Positions 60,851 to 64,000 of a stretch of DNA of 64,000 bases are shown here, in pieces. Each line of letters opens with the position of its first letter. Position 1 is the stretch's first letter. Source of the DNA: Azomonas macrocytogenes (GTDB taxonomy: Bacteria > Pseudomonadota > Gammaproteobacteria > Pseudomonadales > Pseudomonadaceae); assembly GCF_014191985.1 (NCBI RefSeq), contig NZ_JACHXI010000003.1, positions 1 through 64,000 on the forward strand. Direction: 5' to 3'. Below the pieces are notes generated by a model. The model ran no database searches and was not told the DNA's origin. It was given only the letters and a program-made list of their open reading frames with translations. Position numbers and translations under genes: made by a program.

Positions 60851-61471
60851 ATGTCCAGCGCGCAGCCTTCCATCCTTTATATCCATGGCTTCAACAGCTC
60901 GCCGCATTCGCTGAAGGCGCGCCAGCTCGGCGCTGTGCTTGCGCGATTGGGGCTGGAGGAGTATTGGCGGGCACCCGCGCTGGACAACTGCCCGCGCCAG
61001 GCGATCGGCCAGTTGCAGGCGTGCATCGCCGAGCTGGGGCAGCCATTGCTGGTTGGGAGCTCGCTAGGCGGTTACTACGCGACCTGGCTGGCCGAGCGCC
61101 ATGGCTTGAAGGCATTGCTGATCAATCCGGCGGTCAACCCGCATCTGCACCTGTTTGAAGGACGCCTGGGGCCACAAACCAATTACCATACTGGCGAACG
61201 CTGGGTGCTTACCAAGGCGCATGTGACCGCCCTGGCTGCGCTGGCCATAGCTCCCCCCCGCGACTCCAGACGCTACCAGGTCTGGCTGCAGACCGGTGAC
61301 CAGACGCTGGATTATCGTGAGGCCCTGGCGTTCTATCAGGGCTGTACGCTGCATATCGAGCAGGGCGGCGACCACGCTTTCCAAGGGTTTGCCGAGCGCT
61401 TGCCGCTACTTTTGAGCTTTGCCGGCTTCGCACCGTCGCTCTGGCGAGCTATCGACTTTTCCGCTTTGTAA
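60851..61471 (+). CDS. yqiA: YqiA-type esterase
   Basis: The product is 206 residues from the ATG at 60851; the longer frame upstream overlaps cpdA. It is an alpha/beta hydrolase: ILYIHGFNSSPHSLKA, nucleophile serine in VGSSLGGYYATW (about residue 72), and GGDHAFQGF with the catalytic histidine near the end. YqiA of E. coli hydrolyses acyl-CoA and short esters. It lies between cpdA and parE, as in E. coli and Pseudomonas. Secure. Confidence 0.92.
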   Translation: MSSAQPSILYIHGFNSSPHSLKARQLGAVLARLGLEEYWRAPALDNCPRQAIGQLQACIAELGQPLLVGSSLGGYYATWLAERHGLKALLINPAVNPHLHLFEGRLGPQTNYHTGERWVLTKAHVTALAALAIAPPRDSRRYQVWLQTGDQTLDYREALAFYQGCTLHIEQGGDHAFQGFAERLPLLLSFAGFAPSLWRAIDFSAL

Positions 61472-61487
61472 GGACCGACGAGGCGCC

Positions 61488-63374
61488 ATGTCCTATACCG
61501 CAGAAGCCATCGAAGTCCTTTCCGGACTCGACCCGGTACGCAAGCGTCCGGGAATGTACACCGACACCAGCCGCCCGAACCATCTGGCGCAGGAAGTCAT
61601 CGACAACAGTGTCGACGAGGCGCTGGCCGGGCACGCCAGCGCCGTGCAGGTGATCCTGCATCCGGACAATTCGCTGGAGGTCGTCGATGATGGCCGTGGC
61701 ATGCCGGTCGACATTCATCCGGAAGAAGGCGTTTCCGGTGTGGAGCTGATCCTCTCCAAGCTGCACGCCGGTGGCAAGTTCTCCAACAAGAACTATCAGT
61801 TTTCCGGTGGCCTGCATGGTGTCGGCATCTCGGTGGTGAACGCGCTATCCACGCGCGTAGAGGTGCGCGTCAAGCGCGAAGGCAGCGAATACCGCATGGC
61901 GTTCGCCGATGGCTTCAAGGCCAGCGAGCTGGAAACCATCGGCACTGTCGGCAAGCGCAACACCGGTACCAGCGTGCACTTCTGGCCGGACCCGAAGTAT
62001 TTCGATTCGCCGAAGTTTTCCGTCAGCCGCCTCAAGCATGTGCTCAAGGCCAAGGCCGTGCTCTGCCCCGGTCTCTCGGTCAGTTTCGAGGATCGCGGCA
62101 GCGGCGAGAAAATCGAGTGGCATTACGAAGATGGCCTGCGTTCCTACCTGGCCGAAGCCGTTGCAGAATTTGCCCGTCTGCCAGACGAGCCCTTCATCGG
62201 CAGTCTGGCTGGCAGCCGGGAAGCGGTGGACTGGGCGTTGCTCTGGCTGCCGGAAGGTGGCGATGCAGTGCAGGAAAGCTACGTCAACCTGATCCCTACT
62301 GCCCAGGGTGGCACCCATGTCAACGGTTTGCGCCAGGGGTTGCTGGATGCCATGCGCGAGTTCTGCGAATTCCGCAATCTGCTGCCGCGCGGCGTGAAGC
62401 TGGCACCGGAAGATATCTGGGAGCGGATCGCCTTCGTTCTGTCGATGAAGATGCAGGAGCCGCAGTTTTCCGGACAGACCAAGGAGCGCCTGTCGTCCCG
62501 CGAGGCGGCGGCCTTCGTCGGTGGGGTGGTCAAGGATGCTTTCAGTCTCTGGCTCAATGCCAACCCGGATCGCGGCTTGCAACTGGCGGAGCTGGCCATC
62601 AGCAATGCCGGCCGCCGGCTCAAGGCGAGCAAGAAGGTCGAGCGCAAGAAAATCACCCAGGGGCCGGCGTTGCCCGGCAAGCTGGCCGATTGTGCCGGCC
62701 AGGACCCGCTGCGCGCCGAGCTGTTCCTGGTCGAGGGGGATTCAGCCGGGGGCAGCGCCAAACAGGCCCGCGACAAGGAGTTCCAGGCGATCATGCCGCT
62801 GCGCGGGAAGATCCTGAATACCTGGGAAGTGGATGGCGGCGAGGTACTGGCCAGCCAGGAAGTACACGATATCGCCGTGGCCGTCGGGATCGATCCCGGT
62901 TCCAGTGACCTTACCCAACTGCGCTACGGCAAGGTGTGCATCCTGGCCGATGCCGACTCCGACGGGCTGCACATCGCTACGTTGCTTTGCGCATTGTTCG
63001 TCCGGCACTTCCGGCCGCTGGTGGAGGCCGGGCACGTTCATGTGGCCATGCCGCCCCTCTACCGCATCGATCTAGGCAAGGAAGTACATTACGCCCTGGA
63101 CAAAGCCGAGCGCGACGGCATCCTTGAACGTCTTCTTGCCGAGAAAAAGCGCGGCAAGCCTCAGGTCACCCGCTTCAAAGGATTGGGCGAGATGAATCCC
63201 TTGCAACTGCGCGAAACCACCATGGACCCCAACACCCGGCGACTGGTGCAATTGTCCCTGGACGATTTCGAGCAGACTCGCGAAATCATGGACATGCTGT
63301 TGGCCAAAAAGCGCGCCGGTGACCGCAAGAGCTGGCTCGAGAGCAAGGGCAACCTGGCCGAGGTCATGGTGTGA
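61488..63374 (+). CDS. parE: DNA topoisomerase IV subunit B
   Basis: This is the ATPase subunit of topoisomerase IV, which separates linked daughter chromosomes. The product is 628 residues. It has RKRPGMYTD, the GHKL ATP-binding motifs DNSVDEAL, DDGRGMP and GGLHGVGISVVNALS, and the TOPRIM motifs LVEGDSAGGSAKQ and LADADSDGLH. The start at 61488 gives the normal N-terminus MSYTAEAIEVLSG. The stop overlaps the next start by 4 bases (GTGA). Very secure. Confidence 0.97.
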   Translation: MSYTAEAIEVLSGLDPVRKRPGMYTDTSRPNHLAQEVIDNSVDEALAGHASAVQVILHPDNSLEVVDDGRGMPVDIHPEEGVSGVELILSKLHAGGKFSNKNYQFSGGLHGVGISVVNALSTRVEVRVKREGSEYRMAFADGFKASELETIGTVGKRNTGTSVHFWPDPKYFDSPKFSVSRLKHVLKAKAVLCPGLSVSFEDRGSGEKIEWHYEDGLRSYLAEAVAEFARLPDEPFIGSLAGSREAVDWALLWLPEGGDAVQESYVNLIPTAQGGTHVNGLRQGLLDAMREFCEFRNLLPRGVKLAPEDIWERIAFVLSMKMQEPQFSGQTKERLSSREAAAFVGGVVKDAFSLWLNANPDRGLQLAELAISNAGRRLKASKKVERKKITQGPALPGKLADCAGQDPLRAELFLVEGDSAGGSAKQARDKEFQAIMPLRGKILNTWEVDGGEVLASQEVHDIAVAVGIDPGSSDLTQLRYGKVCILADADSDGLHIATLLCALFVRHFRPLVEAGHVHVAMPPLYRIDLGKEVHYALDKAERDGILERLLAEKKRGKPQVTRFKGLGEMNPLQLRETTMDPNTRRLVQLSLDDFEQTREIMDMLLAKKRAGDRKSWLESKGNLAEVMV

Positions 63375-64000
63375 TTCGGATACTGGCATGTTGCTGTCTG
63401 CTGGTCGCATCATTCTGGGCGGCCGCAGCCGCAACAGCGCCCGCCGAGCTGAAGCTGCTTGATGAGCATCCTGTGGCAGGCATGGTTGGCGGCAACCTGT
63501 CCGGCCTGGCCCTTTGCGGCGGCACTCTGATGGCCGTGTCGGACCGGGACGATGATCGCCTCTACCGGCTGGATACACGAGAAACCCTGTGGCAGGCGAC
63601 GGCGGAACCCTTCGTTGCTCCGGCACCGCCCGCTACTGATCTGTCCTGGCGTATTCGTCTGCTGAGTTGGGTTGCTGGTTTCGTCCGCGGCGGCTGGCTG
63701 GATCTGGAGGGAATCACCTGCGATGCGGCGGGCAACCGCTATCTGCTTAGCGAAGCCTATATTAGCGTGCTACGGGTCGATCCGGCGGGGCATGCCGAAT
63801 GGCTCGAATTGCCCGATTACCTGCTTGCTCAAGCCCAGGCCAGGAAACTGCTGCTGGCATTCAACGCCCTGTATGAAGGGCTCGCCATCGATCCGCAGGG
63901 TGAGCGCCTCTGGCTGGCGGCCGAGCGCCAGCAGCGTGGATTGTTGCGGGTGCAATGGCAGGGTGATCGCTGGCAGTGCCATGGCCGTTGCGTACTGCTG
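63371..64000 (+). CDS. Phytase-like esterase, N-terminal part (cut by window edge)
   Basis: A GTG at 63371 inside the parE stop opens a frame to the window end (210 codons). Residues 1-22 look like a signal peptide (IRILACCCLLVASFWAAAAA). The mature part resembles the esterase-like activity of phytase family: LSGLALCGGTLMAVSDRDDDRLYRLD, then DLEGITCDAAGNRYLLSEAY and LYEGLAIDPQGERLWLAAER, a beta-propeller layout. In Pseudomonas this gene lies between parE and parC. The substrate is unknown. Confidence 0.85.
   Translation, partial: MIRILACCCLLVASFWAAAAATAPAELKLLDEHPVAGMVGGNLSGLALCGGTLMAVSDRDDDRLYRLDTRETLWQATAEPFVAPAPPATDLSWRIRLLSWVAGFVRGGWLDLEGITCDAAGNRYLLSEAYISVLRVDPAGHAEWLELPDYLLAQAQARKLLLAFNALYEGLAIDPQGERLWLAAERQQRGLLRVQWQGDRWQCHGRCVLL

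Noticed and set aside
1-64000. tRNA or rRNA genes
   Set aside because: No cloverleaf-like or rRNA-like stretch was seen in the intergenic regions, so no integration at a tRNA can be claimed.

Overview
The right end of the window (about 57.7-64.0 kb) is ordinary chromosomal core of a gamma-proteobacterium and looks like Pseudomonas: an RsiV/DUF3298-type lipoprotein, nudF, a DUF1249 gene, cpdA, yqiA, parE and a phytase-like esterase, tightly packed and GC-rich. This gene order is the one I know from Pseudomonas genomes. Everything to the left is accessory DNA, mostly for building and exporting surface polysaccharide. Base composition is mosaic, with a clearly AT-rich stretch around 15.3-25.6 kb. 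All calls come from reading the sequence; no database search was possible.

Layout. 0-1.3 kb: a divergent MFS transporter (cut by the window edge) and a LysR regulator. 1.3-1.5 kb: an IS3-type remnant. 1.5-6.5 kb: a galactofuranose module (GH1-like hydrolase, Glf, a glycosyltransferase, and divergent GalE). 6.8-9.8 kb: a stress module (DUF892 protein, manganese catalase, zinc alcohol dehydrogenase) whose intergenic regions are unusually rich in hairpins. 9.8-11.7 kb: IS debris, a degenerate Nudix protein and non-coding DNA. 11.7-15.2 kb: rmlBDAC for dTDP-L-rhamnose. 15.3-26.3 kb: an AT-rich block with a GT2 enzyme, Ugd (UDP-glucuronate), an unrecognised carbohydrate-enzyme-like protein, a GT92-like protein, a large WbsX/RgpF-type fusion and a TPR-like protein. 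26.3-31.2 kb: two adjacent coiled-coil proteins carrying the same 56-residue repeat behind catalytically eroded enzyme heads. 31.3-36.4 kb: a methyltransferase and two large GT2 proteins with accessory beta modules. 36.5-38.5 kb: an RTX/DUF4214 exoprotein and an unknown protein. 38.7-45.8 kb: two GT4 enzymes and a complete type I secretion system (ABC, HlyD, TolC). 46-57.6 kb: an ABC-transporter-dependent O-polysaccharide set (triple-GT4 and double-GT4 proteins, a methyltransferase/coiled-coil protein, Wzt with an extra C-terminal domain, Wzm, and a further GT4).

How the parts may work together (inference). Rml, GalE/Glf and Ugd supply dTDP-Rha, UDP-Galf and UDP-GlcA. The multidomain GT4 proteins build a chain on the cytoplasmic face. 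The methyltransferase/coiled-coil protein may cap and measure it, as WbdD does in E. coli O9a, and Wzm/Wzt would export it. The RTX/DUF4214 protein next to a dedicated type I secretion system and this polysaccharide cluster recalls the Caulobacter arrangement, where an S-layer protein is secreted by a type I system and held on O-polysaccharide. The paired coiled-coil proteins with eroded sulfotransferase-like and FkbM-like heads are the best candidate here for something not yet described.
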